Position numbers and translations under genes: made by a program. The notes under the pieces are model-generated. The model was given only the letters and a program-made list of their open reading frames with translations, was not told where the DNA came from and did not search any database. This document shows positions 1-11,550 of a stretch of DNA of 64,000 nucleotides, piece by piece (position 1 is the stretch's first letter; every line of letters begins with the position of its first letter). Source of the DNA: Gorsachius magnificus (taxonomy: Eukaryota > Chordata > Aves > Pelecaniformes > Ardeidae); contig CM067083.1 in assembly GCA_034008185.1 (NCBI GenBank), positions 124,204,337 through 124,268,336 of the forward strand, in the 5' to 3' direction.

Positions 1-130
1 AGGCAAACAGAAATCAGTGCTTGGCTTCCAAAGGATCTTCTGCACTCAAACCTGGTTTGGCCACAAGGGTTTTAGTTGGTGTAGTTTGCCTGTAGGTTGT
101 ACACAGCACCCAAAGCACCATGCCACAGCA

Positions 131-1445
131 TTCATAGAATCATAGAATCACCTCGGTTGTAAAAGACCTTTAAGATCATCGAGTCCAACCGTTAACCTAA
201 CCCTGCCATCCCACCACTAAACCCTGTCCCTCAGCACCTCATCTCTCCTTCTTTTAAATACCTCCAGGGATGAGGACTCCACCACCTCCCTGGGCAGCCC
301 ATTCCAGAGCCTGACAACCCTCTCGGTGAAGAAGTTTTTCCTAATGTCCAGCCTAAACCTGCCCTGGCGCAGCTTCAAACCATTCCCCCTTGTCCTATCA
401 TCTGTTACCAGGGAGCAGAGGCCGACCCCCCCCTCACTCCCCCCTCCTCTCAGGCAGTTGGAGAGGGCGATCAGGGCTCCCCTCAGCCTCCTCTGCTCCA
501 GACTAAACACCCCCAGTTCCCTCAGCCGCTCCTCGTATGACTTGTGCTCCAGACCCCTCCCCAGCTTGGTTGCTCTCCTCTGGACATGTTCCAGCAAGGC
601 AACATCTTTCTTGGAGTGAGGGGCCCAAAACTGAACACAGGATTCGAGGTGCGGCCTCACCAGCACCGAGTACAGGGGCACGATCACTTCCCTACTCCTG
701 CTGGCCACACTATTCCTGATACAGGCCAGGATGCCATTGGCCTTCTTGGCCACCTGGGCACCCTGCTGGCTCATATTCAGCCGGCTGTCAACCAGTACCC
801 CCAGGTCTTTTCCCACCAGGCAGCTTTCCAGCCACTCTGCCCCAAGCCTGTAGCGCTGCATGGGGTTGTTGTGACCAAAGTGCAGGACCCGGCACTTGGC
901 CTTGTTGACCCTCATACAGTTGGCCTCGGCCCATGGATCCAGCCTGTCCAGGTCCCTCTGCAGAGCCCTCCTCCCCTCCAGCAGATCAACACTACCACCC
1001 AGTTTGGTGTCATCTGCAAATTTACTGAGGGCACACTCAATCCCCTCATCCAGGTCATTGATAAAGATATTAAACAAGACCGGCCCTAAAACTGAGCCCT
1101 GGGGGACACCGCTTGTGCCCGGCCGCCAACTGGATTTAGCTCCATTCACCACGACTCTCTGGGCTCGGCCATGCAGCCAGTTTTTAACCCAGCGAAGAGT
1201 ACATCCATCTAGGCCATGAACTGCCAGCTTCTCTAGGAGAATGCTATGGGAGACTGTGTCGAAGGCTTTGCTGAAGTCCAGGTAGACAACATCCACAGCC
1301 TTTCCCTCATCTACCAGGCGGGTCACCTGGTCATAGAAGGAAATCAGGTTGGTCAGGCAAGACTTGCCTTTCGTGAACCCATGCTGGCTGGGCCTGATCC
1401 CCTGATTGTCCTCCATGTGCCTGGTGAGCACACTCAAAAAAAAAT
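131..1445 (-). mobile_element. CR1 LINE, 5'-truncated copy with intact 3' end
   Basis: The left edge carries two tandem octamers (CATAGAAT CATAGAAT on the plus strand, i.e. ATTCTATG repeats on the minus strand), the diagnostic CR1 3' terminus. Next comes the typical CR1 3' UTR (complement of the 'gagtccaaccgttaacc' block) and then reverse-transcriptase coding sequence to about 1,440, where CR1 similarity stops abruptly. Full CR1 elements are about 4.5 kb, so only the 3' third is present, the usual result of incomplete target-primed reverse transcription. The 3' UTR type resembles the CR1-J group common in birds; this subtype is from memory, not an alignment. The reading frame is unbroken, so this is the youngest-looking CR1 in the window. 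Confidence 0.95.
217..1440 (-). pseudogene. CR1 ORF2 reverse transcriptase, C-terminal fragment without internal stops
   Basis: About 408 codons of LINE reverse transcriptase, the enzyme that copies CR1 RNA into DNA at a nicked target. Numbered on the 413-codon frame, the visible RT blocks are [10 protein letters not shown] (25-34), the catalytic-Asp block LDFSKAFD (60-67), [11 protein letters not shown] (116-126) and the FADD active-site box (147-150). The C-terminal CR1 signature [12 protein letters not shown] follows (316-327). The stop at 217-219 is at the normal end of CR1 ORF2. The endonuclease domain and the RT N-terminal part are absent because the element is 5'-truncated. The apparent start Met lies in flanking sequence, so this is a non-autonomous relic. 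No promoter is visible. Confidence 0.9.
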
Positions 1446-4400
1446 TCCTCCATTGCACGCCAGTAAAACGCTGTGGCTTTCCAGTCAGGGGTGGGTTTCA
1501 GTTTCAGTATCACAGGAAGAAGGGGAAAAAGGGGCTCTGTGGTTTTGGTGGCCCCAAGGCTACGCCAGTACATCCACCTGTTCTCTGGCCCCAAGTCCAG
1601 CTGGTGTAAGCCAGCCACTTTTGTGCCACATCCAACCTGCCTTTTGGGTTCAGTTCTTGGTTGTGCCAACTTCTGGCCCACAGCCGGGGATGGTGTGGGT
1701 CAATGGTAGCCAGCCAAGGTCACCACCAGTGGGTTACACCCTGGGCAAGCGAGTCCCGGCGCCCAGGAGCATCCCCTTGCACTCCAGTGACGAGGCTCCT
1801 AACCCCGAGCTGTGCATCTCGGAGCAGAGCCTGGCCCTGACAGCCCACGGCTGGGAAAGGATGGGGAATCCTGATGTTACACTAGTTCACAGCATTTAAT
1901 AACAAATAAATACCCATGAAACACATGGGAAGGGTTATTACTTCAGCATGTATAAAGGAGACATTGAAGTGACAGGGAACTTCACTTCCCACCTTTTGAG
2001 GGGATAATACAAACCAGCAGAGCAGAAAGAAATCCAAAACATCATTTATCAAAGCAGCAACAGAATTTTCTGTCAAAGGGGAGATTTCACAAGGATGCTT
2101 TTGGCATGGGTGGATTCATGGCAAAACAATGAAGCAACGCGAATGATAGATGATCGTTTCTTTGCAGAGAGTGCCAAAAAGCTTTCAGAAGCTTTATAAA
2201 ATTAGAGCTGCTTATGTTTAACAGCTAAAATGAAAAGGTGGGGAGGGAGCACTTCCCCCGTGCAGTTCTCTAGGAGCAGAGCGCATGATTGTGCTCAGCG
2301 GGAAACGCTACTCGTCGAGCACTCTCGGCACCTTCCCTCCCACTGAGCTGCAGGCACAGGGGAAGCTCAGCAATTTGCAGAATTGGGTCCTTGCCTTTGT
2401 TCCTCTCGCCTCTCTCCCTCCCCGTGTACTCTTCATCCTCCCTTTGCCACACGCAGATGGAAAGACTGACTAAAACATGCCAATTAGGCTATTTGAAGCC
2501 TTGCTACTAGCTACTCTAAATGCAGGCACATGAAGCAGCAGCATTCTGCTGGTGACATTTGGCCCACAAATGAAGTCCCCAAGAGTAATAAACAATCAGG
2601 TAAAGAAATCTGGAAAGAAATTACCCAGCACACCTCAACTTCTTGGCCCCCATGAGATCCATATAAAATGTGTTAATGCATCTGATTATGATCTAAATTA
2701 TGTACAGAGGCTCCTGCCAAGCACTCTGTGAAGTTTCTTTATTGTTAAGTTGGAAGCTAAGAATGGTCCATGTTTCAAATTAGATTTGGGAAAAAACATT
2801 TTCCTACTTTATTGCTGGCTCAGAACACGGGTTTGCGGGAGAAGGTTGATGTGTGGTTTTTCTCTGCTGAAGAAAGAGCAGTAGAAGTGGTGACAGAACA
2901 AAAGAAGAGTCAATTACCTGTCCTTGGATCGTAACCTGGGCTGTGTGGATTTACTGTACACAGACTTGCCAGAAAATGACTGCAGGTTCAGCTGGCTTTC
3001 TCGATGTGTTTTTCCCCAAAAGACGGGTACAAACACCAAGATGTCCTCATGCACATGTTCCACAGGCTATAAAACTTTGAGAGAAGGGGTTCCTGAAAAT
3101 GAAGTGTGATAAGAATGGCTTGCAAACTATCACACGAGACCTTTCCCAAGCCTGTAAGGGCTAGCTGAGCTGTTACTGACTCTGCCAGCAAATAATTGCA
3201 TACTTTGGAGGCAGGTAACAAATATGTTTTTCTCCCCAGTATGCTGTACCAATATTGGAGCTTTTTTTAAAAAAACATATAGATACGCACCTCCCAGGTA
3301 TATATATTCAATACACACAAGTTTGGGAGAGCATCCACAGTTTTACATGGCAGCCCTGACAACCCTACTTGCAGTTAAAACTCCAGGCCAACCCGACTGA
3401 TGTTTTATCTTCTGCTGGCATCCGACCGAGCCTTCGCTGCACTGATCAGCGTCTCCTTTCCACTGCATTGCTGGTATCCCAAGTTAGAAGCTGAGCCAAG
3501 GTCACCTTGCTCAGAAAAGCTGGGTTTTTTTAAAAGGAAGGTCCCCATATATTAAAGGTCTTCCATCTATTACCTCTGCCCTTCCAAACACACAGCTGTA
3601 GCAACAACTGCATAAATTTGGACTAAGCAGAGCCCTATGGAAGAGAGGTATCATATAATAGCTCTTACATATTTATTTTGCTCTATACGTACATACACTT
3701 GTTTATATAGATATAAATATATATACATGCCAGATAGATGTCTGCACCTCCTTCCTCTCAAGGTGCACAGCTCATCTTTGGCATAGGGCTTAATACTTCA
3801 TATTCACCACTATAGCGTCCAGCATAACAGGCATTTTTAAGGTATCAACTGCACCCAACCCCTCTGGTATGTCAAGATGGTCATTTGATATGCACGACAA
3901 CTGTTGGACACATTTAATATCGCTCCACAGGATGACGGTAGAGGTTAAGCATTAGGAATCCACAATTAAAGGCAAGCCTTGCTTGCTCGGCATGTGTGCT
4001 AGAGCCCACGTTCGAGCAGCTTCGCTTCCACCTCCAAACACCTCAAGTCGGGCAGCAAGGAAAAGGAAAACAAAATGCAGAGAGAGGGGCAGATGTTAAG
4101 CCTAAATGTCAAACCGTGATGTCCTTGGCCTATCTTTTATCACTCGTTCATGAAAATATCAACCAGGCAACAAGGCAAGTGACCAACACTCCTGCCTGTG
4201 GTGAAATTTCAGCGACCAAACTCGCTTTTAGCAAAGCAAAACTCGGCCTGAGCCAGACCTTGTTATCAGCAGATCTACAGGAAATTGGGGATCAAAACTA
4301 CCATTTCTAACCACCATGGTAATGTAGCGGTTTAAACACCAAAAAATGCTTTAGTGTAGGATCACAGACTGGATCCCAGCCAGCCAACAGCACTGCTTTA

Positions 4401-5112
4401 AAAGGAAGCATTTATCTCTACAAAACACTTCCTAAACAACATGCTAGGTACTTGAAAATAAAGCCTTCGCTAAAGAACCAGATTTTAACCTGAAATTCTG
4501 CACACTGGCATTCTCTTCTGCTGCAGGTAAGACCGATTCCCTTACACAGCATGCTTATTTTTTCTCCCTTTTTAAGAAAAAAAAGAATTTTCTCTTTCAG
4601 TTTAACTTTGAGGCAAGATGGAAGACCACAGCCTGGCCTCAAAGACGTGAGATCTTTTGAACTCAAAGTCAGCAGGCTCTCACAGGAGCTGAGCTCGAGG
4701 GCTGCTCTGGAATAAATCAAAAGGATATACTCTTTCATTTGAACAAGGCAGAACTCTTCCCCCCCCGCCCCAAGATGTACAGATATGTGGTTGGGGGTGG
4801 GGAGCCAGCTAAAATGTTAAAAAAAAACCAAACAAAAAAACCCAAGAACTTAAAAGAGTGCCACAATGGCTTGATTGCCACAATCCCATAAGCTAAACGC
4901 TATCCTGCATAGTTGGATTTCCTGGAGGAAATCACCAGAACAGTTGCTAAGTCTGCTGGAAGCGGTTCAACCCAAGTATATACAGAGCAGATGCTCCAAA
5001 ACATGACACACAAGGACACAGCGCTCCTGAAGAAATCTTTTGACAGCAAGTCAAAACAGAGGCTTGAACTGGTCATGAGTTATTAGAGATGCAGCTGTGG
5101 TTTATTCACAAA
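1446..5112. other. Unique non-coding sequence, nothing recognised
   Basis: No recognisable repeat or gene. ORFs here are short and compositionally unlike proteins. A TA-rich patch around 3,640-3,730 and a C-rich run near 4,760 are simple sequence. A 62-nt open segment at 2,918-2,979 on the minus strand has a CAG|gtaatt donor and a cctgcag acceptor, but its pyrimidine tract is weak and I do not call it an exon. Confidence 0.5.
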
Positions 5113-5212
5113 TTAGTAGAGTTCAAGGCCAAAAGGGACCTTGAGAGCACCTAGTCTGCTTCACGCTGTATCACGGGCCATTACATTTCATCCAGCTTTT
5201 CCTAAGCGCAGG
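5113..5212 (-). mobile_element. Ancient CR1 3' tail of the turtle/crocodilian type
   Basis: The stretch 'gttcaaggccaaaagggacc' followed by 'cctagtctg', 'tatcacgggccatta' and 'catccagc' follows, block by block and in order, the 3' end of the old amniote CR1 families that are abundant in turtles and crocodilians. It differs from the bird-specific CR1 tails elsewhere in this window. It is heavily substituted and only about 100 bp remain, with the element 3' end on the left. Identification is by remembered family pattern. Confidence 0.65.
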
Positions 5213-6899
5213 ATTTAGGTCTGGCAGCCAAATCCCAACAGTTATTCCAGTTAACAATCCACATGCTACTTCCACTCAAAAATTCAGGCTGCTGGAGTAG
5301 CTTTGCATAGGATGCAACTGCTTCTTGGTGTCCTTGTGTCCCTCTGCCAGAAAATGCTGCTCCGTGGCAGAGGCAGAAGTGACTCCATGCTCCGGCCACT
5401 TTGCTTCACGCTTGACCCCTTTGCTCAAGCCCAAATTCATCAGCAGGTTTGACAATACTCCGGAATTTGCCTGGAGGAGCTCAGCGCAGGGCACAAAATC
5501 TCATCCCCTGGCTTCATTACAGGAGCAAGAGGAAAACTGGAGAAGGAGAAATGTGCTGCTGGCAGCAATCTCTAGGCTCTACAGTGAGATTGCCCATGGT
5601 TTCCAGTCAGCCACACGCCCCTGCAATAGCTGAGCATCAGCAGCCCATGGACTAATCCTTACACGGTGAACCTACCTGGGTTACGAAGTGTTCTGGGTCA
5701 AGAATATGCCCAATGAATGACGCTAAAGAAGAAAAATTTTCAGATCATGCATCCAATTTCAGAGCCCAATTCCCCCCATTGAACTGTGTGCAGATATTTG
5801 GATCCTGAGGCACCCAGACACTGACCTGGCGAGCTCAGACCATTAGTGACATTCAACACTGCTTTTAAAATCAGAATTTAAACTGCTGAAATCAGAACAT
5901 TGTGAAATGCCTGCTCCTTCACCTGCAGTTCTGCCAACTGAATTTGGCTAAAACTTTCAGGAAATAATAGATGATTAAAAAGAGAATTGATGGCCAAAAA
6001 AACGTAACTGGCTTGATTAAGACTCTGTGGGTGACGCTGTACCGGTGCTGCCCAACTTTTAGAAGCTTTCCTCAGCTCACCATTACTTTAACTTGACTAT
6101 GGGGAGAAAGGAGTGTGTTGCTAGAAGAGCGCAGAGATATTTTGGTAGACCATGTTAAAATATAGCAAGGGAAGAAGTAATCTAACACCAAGCATGGAGC
6201 AGACTGACACTGCAGGGCTTGTTTGTGCTTTACCTTTTGCACCTTAGCTCAGACCTGTCCTGCATCACACATCGACGACTCTGCTACTTTTCTTCTTTCT
6301 CCCAGTGTTGATCTCAAGGGTTCTTCGCCTGTTTAATACAAAAACACAGACAAAACCACATGTACTTAAGAAACATATTACCCATTGCCTAGAGGCATCG
6401 TGCAAGAGAGGCTGCCTATTAGCACACTGCCTAAAAACACTCTTTCCAGACCATCTCCAAACAGATGAGAAATTCGTAAGTCATTGTCCTTCTGCCTGAA
6501 TGCTCCCATGGGCTTGATAATCTGGGCTGCTGGGGAGTATTGGAGGCTGGAGGAGCTAAGGGGACAGGCACAGGATTAGGCCCAAGGCAAAGGATACCTC
6601 CTTGGGTGCTATGATGCCCAGAGCAATAAGACACATCCTTGTCTCCTGCATATTCCTCAGCACAGCAGAGACTCACAAAGGGAGGGCAAGACATCTGTAA
6701 TAAAAAGCAAACTGGCCAAAATTCCCCAAGCAAAGTTTTGATGACCTGGACTCCTAGTCCTGAGCCCCTTCTATTGCAGGAGCACCAGGAAAATGAACTC
6801 CAAGCCTCTCCTACCTGAGTTTGATGCTTTGGTTTACAAGGGCAGCATAAACACCTATGGAGACAACCAGGTCCAGAAGACAGATGCGAGAGATGCTCT
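5213..6899. other. Unique non-coding sequence
   Basis: No gene or repeat recognised. The overlapping ORFs around 5,200-5,650 run on both strands and in several frames with no codon structure or motif. Confidence 0.5.
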
Positions 6900-6945
6900 T
6901 GATTGTCAGCCCTGCCACTGACTTGCTGAGTTACCTTCACTCCAC
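6900..6945 (+). mobile_element. MIR-like SINE core fragment
   Basis: 'ctgccactgacttgctgagttacctt' followed by 'cact' closely matches the conserved core of MIR/CORE-SINEs (tRNA-derived, L2-mobilised amniote SINEs). Only the core is recognisable and the flanks have decayed. Confidence 0.55.
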
Positions 6946-7319
6946 CAAAGCCTGGCCCATTACCTAAAGCCAGGCATGAGGATACTCAGCTTTGTTATAG
7001 CCACTAACACCTACAGCAGAACCGCAGTGGTAGATGATCAGCATGTGTTACAAACGCTGCTACCGATACCTCTTCTCTAAACAAGACAACCTGGAGAAGG
7101 GATATCTCAAATCAAAGCTAAGTGGGATGAGATGAGGGTCACCAGCTCCGTGCTCCATCAGCTCAAAGCCAGCTTGCAGGCATTCTCAGCTCCCTTCACA
7201 GAAAGCATTTCCAATACAACACCTGGCAACCGATAGCTCTCAAGTCACATGCATTTGACTGTTACCACAGAAAATAAAATAAATTAATCAACTACACTGT
7301 TCCGTAAGTGCCAAGGTCA

Positions 7320-7440
7320 AGGAGGACCACTGCAAGCCATCCAGTCTGACCTGTTGCATGACACACCACCAGCTCCAACCACCAGTTCCAGCCTCAAGTC
7401 CAGTAACTCACAATGATGTTCCATCCAGCTTTTTCCTTAG
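7320..7440 (-). mobile_element. Second ancient CR1 3' tail, strongly diverged
   Basis: 'aaggtcaaggaggacca', then 'catccagtctgacctgttgcatgacaca', then a decayed stretch ending 'ccatccagctttttcc'. The order of blocks matches the same turtle/crocodilian-type CR1 terminus as the copy at 5.1 kb. It is more eroded and carries an insertion-like CCACCAG-rich segment. Confidence 0.5.
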
Positions 7441-10400
7441 CTCAAGTCCTCTCTCAGACATGCTTCTGCTGCAAACAACTGTCTGATCTCAGCAGCTAAA
7501 CATATAGAAAATGGAAACAAAATAAAATACCTTTTGCTAACAGAAGTCCAAGGCTTCAGGACTATCGTTCACTGGGCGATGCCTTTGCTGTAGGTAGCAT
7601 TTCCTTTTGTTTCAGAACAAAAAGCGCTGCGCATCGGGGCCATCCACATCCTGCCTTCACCCTCCTACACAGCCTTTTGGACAGTCACAGTTTTGGCAGC
7701 CAGTACAAGCAGAGTGTCCCAAGCCTCCCTCTTCCCACCCCTACTCTTACTAATGCGTTCCATGCTCTCAGCCTTTCACACAGTCCCAGCTCCGCTGCTG
7801 CTCCCGGCGGGGAGCTGGTGCTGGTCCTTGGGAGCTGGTGCTGGGCTCTGGTGACAAGACTGGCAGCTGCTTATAAAGGCTGCCTCCATCCTTTTCACTT
7901 TGGCTAGCAAAATGCTTCCCAAGCGCCTCCACCTCTGGGCTACAAAGAAGGAAACATACCGCGAACGTAGCTCTTCCCTCTCTTGGCAGGCTGCAGGACA
8001 TGGCACGTTTCCATCTGCACAAGGCTACAAGATGTTTGCAGAAATGAGAACTAAGAGCTGCGACCCCTCTACCCCTCACTCCTCCCTGGACTGCAAAGCT
8101 CTTTCCAGAGTTCTCCAGAAATCACGAGTGAAGATGTTACTCAACAGCCACAGCTGAGGATTTAATTTCAACATGTCCTGCAAAATAACACGCTTCAGCG
8201 CTCACCCACACTACACGAACCCAGCATCTGTACACAACCCTCGCTGGCTCTTTGAGGTGTGGAAATGCTTTGAAAGCATACAGTTTACTAAATAAAAATC
8301 TACATTGGTTATTTTTTCTCCCCCAAAGTCACAAATTATTCTGAGTCCCTCAAACTCCAGGCACCTGGGGCAAAGGACCCAAGGAATCAGAGCATCTGGA
8401 AATGGGATGCCCAAACCCACATCAGCCCAATGAACCACTTTCCTGAAGGCTTAGGGTTTTTTAAATGCAAAATTCTGATGTAAGCGCTGAAAAATATCAG
8501 GGTGCTCGTGGGATAAATGCTACCTTATGATAAAAGCGAAGCCCCTTCTCTAATAAACACTGCATAACTTAGATAATGTAAAAATTACAGCATATATTAA
8601 TAACAGTGACCGGGATACAATATTAACAGCAACAATAGTACGTGAGCAGAGGCTCACCCGAACAGAAAGTTTCTCTCTATTCCCCATCATAGAAGCAGTG
8701 GCAAGGAGCTGTTATGACTTCATTTTATTTTTATTAGTTTTTACAAGCCAGCTATGCTAAAAGGTTGCACCAGTAATTTAAAGTGCAGTTGTCAGCAGAA
8801 GTGAAGGATATTGTGGGATACATTTTATTCTAGCTCTTTTATTGCTGGGCTCCTTGGAGTGATTCAAGCAGCTTAAGGATTTCAGAGGTACCGTCACAAC
8901 AATATCTGGCCCTTAGCAAGCTGCCATTTAAAGAAAAAAAAAAAAAAAGAGAGAGACCAAAAAACCCAGCCTTTAAAGAACTGGCTGGACTAGCAGGAGC
9001 TGTTCAAGAGTCAACAACTGCTGATTGCTACCAAATTGTTCCCTCGTGGGGATGTGCACTTTCTGTGATGTTATTCTCACTTGACAGAAGGGGAGGTGGC
9101 TCCGTAATACGTGGTAAATGCTGATTTTTGCAGCTCTGCCAAAACACATGCACATACACATACATCGTCGTGACTCTCCCTGCCATCGGTGGGAGCCAGC
9201 AGCGCTCTGGCACACATCTGCTGCGAGATGGCAACGCGGGCGACATGCTGCTTCACGTCCCTCGGGCTAAAATCAAGCGTGGTAGCGTGCGATGGGCTCT
9301 CGGTGGGATGGTGTGCAGCCTGGGCTCGTCAAAGGACAGACCGACAGCGCACATTGTAATTAGGCGTTGAAGACGACCTTGTGCTAATTTGCTTCTAAAC
9401 AAGCTTCTCCTTTACCCTCATCCCTATGTACAAAAATCAGCTCCTCTGGAAAACGTGCTGCGATTGAAATGCGGCTCACCGAGGCAGGAGGGACCCAGCA
9501 GAAGCAGGCTGGGGTGGTTGCCTCCTCCAGATCCAGTCCTGGGAGATGGAAAGGAGACACCAGATAGCCCCAGGGTATTTGTTTCACAGTACCCTGTGCT
9601 GGCCCATCAATCAAGGACAGGTAATGCCACTTCCCTGCTGTGCCAGCCCCCGAAGAGGATAAGCGAGGACTGGAGCACAATGCAGCTGGAACAGACCCAA
9701 CCCAGGAAAGCCTCAAACAGCGCTGGCAAAAGGAGAAATGTTTTGAAGATTCCAGAGACAGCAGGCGTCTGCTTTTTGTCCAAGCAACACCCCAGGGTTC
9801 TGCCAGCCTCTTCTCTATGGACGATCAAAAAGCAATTTAATTTGCATCAGCTGTTCCTTGAACTTGTACTCATGGACCAACTCAACCGCTTCCCCCCACT
9901 AGACCAAGCTGGTAGGAGATGCTGGTCTTCATCCTCACCCAGCTGCCCTGAGCACCACAGGGCTGGAGGGCAGAGAACATCCTGCTGCTGAGACGTCTGC
10001 TGGCTGCTTGCCTGGCAGAGGACTCGCTTCCAGATCCGATTATGAAAACTAACCCAGAAAAAGGGAAGGAAATGTTACTTTGTGGGAGGGCAGAACGAAC
10101 GGGGGCATTCTTGGTCATAGCAGTGCGTTACTTTGGGCACCAGACAAAACATAAGACTGAATTCAAGTCCTGCTTCCCCACTTCTCCGGGGGATGCTGAG
10201 CTTTCCTGAGGTCCCACAGTGCTACCCACACAGCAGCAAGCCTTGGAATGCACGTGGACCGCCTTGCCCCACCTCTCAGAGTGCTTGCAGCAAGGGGGAG
10301 GCTCCCAAGGCTGACAAGCCTCTGCTGGAAGGGCATGCAGGGCTGTGCTCCCCTCTGCATCGCAGATCCTGATTCAGCAGAAGGCAGAACCCAGCTGAAC

Positions 10401-10721
10401 CTGGGTCACTCCACGCTCAGGGCAGAGGCAGCCTCGTTGCCTACAGATCTTGGTTACACCACCGAGCTGCGGCAAGAGCCCAATCTACATTGCCCAAGGC
10501 ATAAGGCAGCGTTACTTGGTGCCTCAAAAATGCCTCTACTACAAAGGTGAGGTTTACTGCAGGAACCAAGGCTCTGAAGATAATTCATTTGACATGCACA
10601 GAGAGAAGCCATAAAACAGTATTAACAAACCCAAGTAATTCCTGCACCAACAGCTTCAGCAACTCCACTGCTGCTACCTCAGATGAAACAACCAAACACC
10701 ATGATCCCCAGCTGAGATGAC
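7441..10721. other. Unique non-coding sequence with small simple repeats
   Basis: No gene recognised. It holds a two-copy 20-bp direct repeat at 7,810-7,849 (unit begins gggagctggtgctgg), an A-rich tract near 8,933-8,949, and overlapping ORFs around 9.4-10.0 kb on both strands without domains. Confidence 0.5.
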
Positions 10722-11550
10722 AGAACCACAGAATGATTTGGGTGGGAAGGGACCATTAAAGGTCATCTAGTCCAACCCCCCTACCACGGGCAGGGACATC
10801 TTCCACTCAAAGCCCCGTCCAACCTGGCCTGGAATGTTCCCAGGGATGGGGCAGCCACCATCGCTCTGGGCAACCTGGGCCAGGGTCTCCCCCCCCTCAG
10901 CACAAACAATTTCTCCCTCCTATCCCGCCTGGATCTCCCCTCTTTCAGTTCAAAGCCATCAGCCCTTGTCCTGGCGCTGCAGGCCCTCCTAACAAGTCCG
11001 TCCCCCCCTTTCTCCCCAGCCCCGTTCAGCCCTGCAAGGCCGCACTCAGGTCTCCCCGCAGCCTCCTCTTCTCCAGGCTGAACACCCCCAGCTCTCCCAG
11101 CCTCTCTCCATGGCAGAGGGGCTCCAGCCCTGGGACCATCTCCGTGGCCTCCTCTGGCCCCGCTCCAGCAGGTCCCTGTCTGTCCTGGGCTGGGGACCCC
11201 CGAGCTGGACGCAGGGCTCCAGGGGGGGGCTGAGCAGAGCAGAGGGGCAGAATCCCCTCCCTCACCCCGCTGCCCACGCTGCGGGGGATGCAGCCCAGGG
11301 CACAGTTGGCTTCTGGGCTGCCAGTGCCTGTTGCTGGTTCCTGGCCAGCTTTTCACTCCCCAGCACCCCCAGGTCCTTCTCAGCAGGGCTGCTCTCCATC
11401 CCTTCACCCCCCAGCCTATATGGATACTGGGGGTTGCTCTGACGCCTGTGCAGGACCTTGCACTTGGCCTTGTTGAACCTCATGAGGTTCACATGGGCCC
11501 ACTCCTCAAGCCTGTCAAGGTCCCTCTGGATGACATCCCTTCCCTCTAGT
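10722..11550 (-). mobile_element. CR1 LINE fragment, decayed and GC-rich
   Basis: The left end has 'accacagaatgatttgggtgggaagggacc' then 'catctagtccaacccccctacca', a bird CR1 3' UTR of a different subtype from the copy at the window start. Going right, minus-strand translation gives the CR1 ORF2 pieces [13 protein letters not shown] (near 11,060-11,100), EKDLGVLGS and [10 protein letters not shown] (near 11,340-11,480) in different frames, so the coding part is frameshifted. Similarity ends near 11,550. RT catalytic blocks are not present because the 5' truncation lies downstream of them. Confidence 0.92.

Noticed and set aside
326..1899. Several plus-strand ORFs over the first CR1
   Set aside because: They are antisense shadows of the CR1 reverse-transcriptase frame and its flank.
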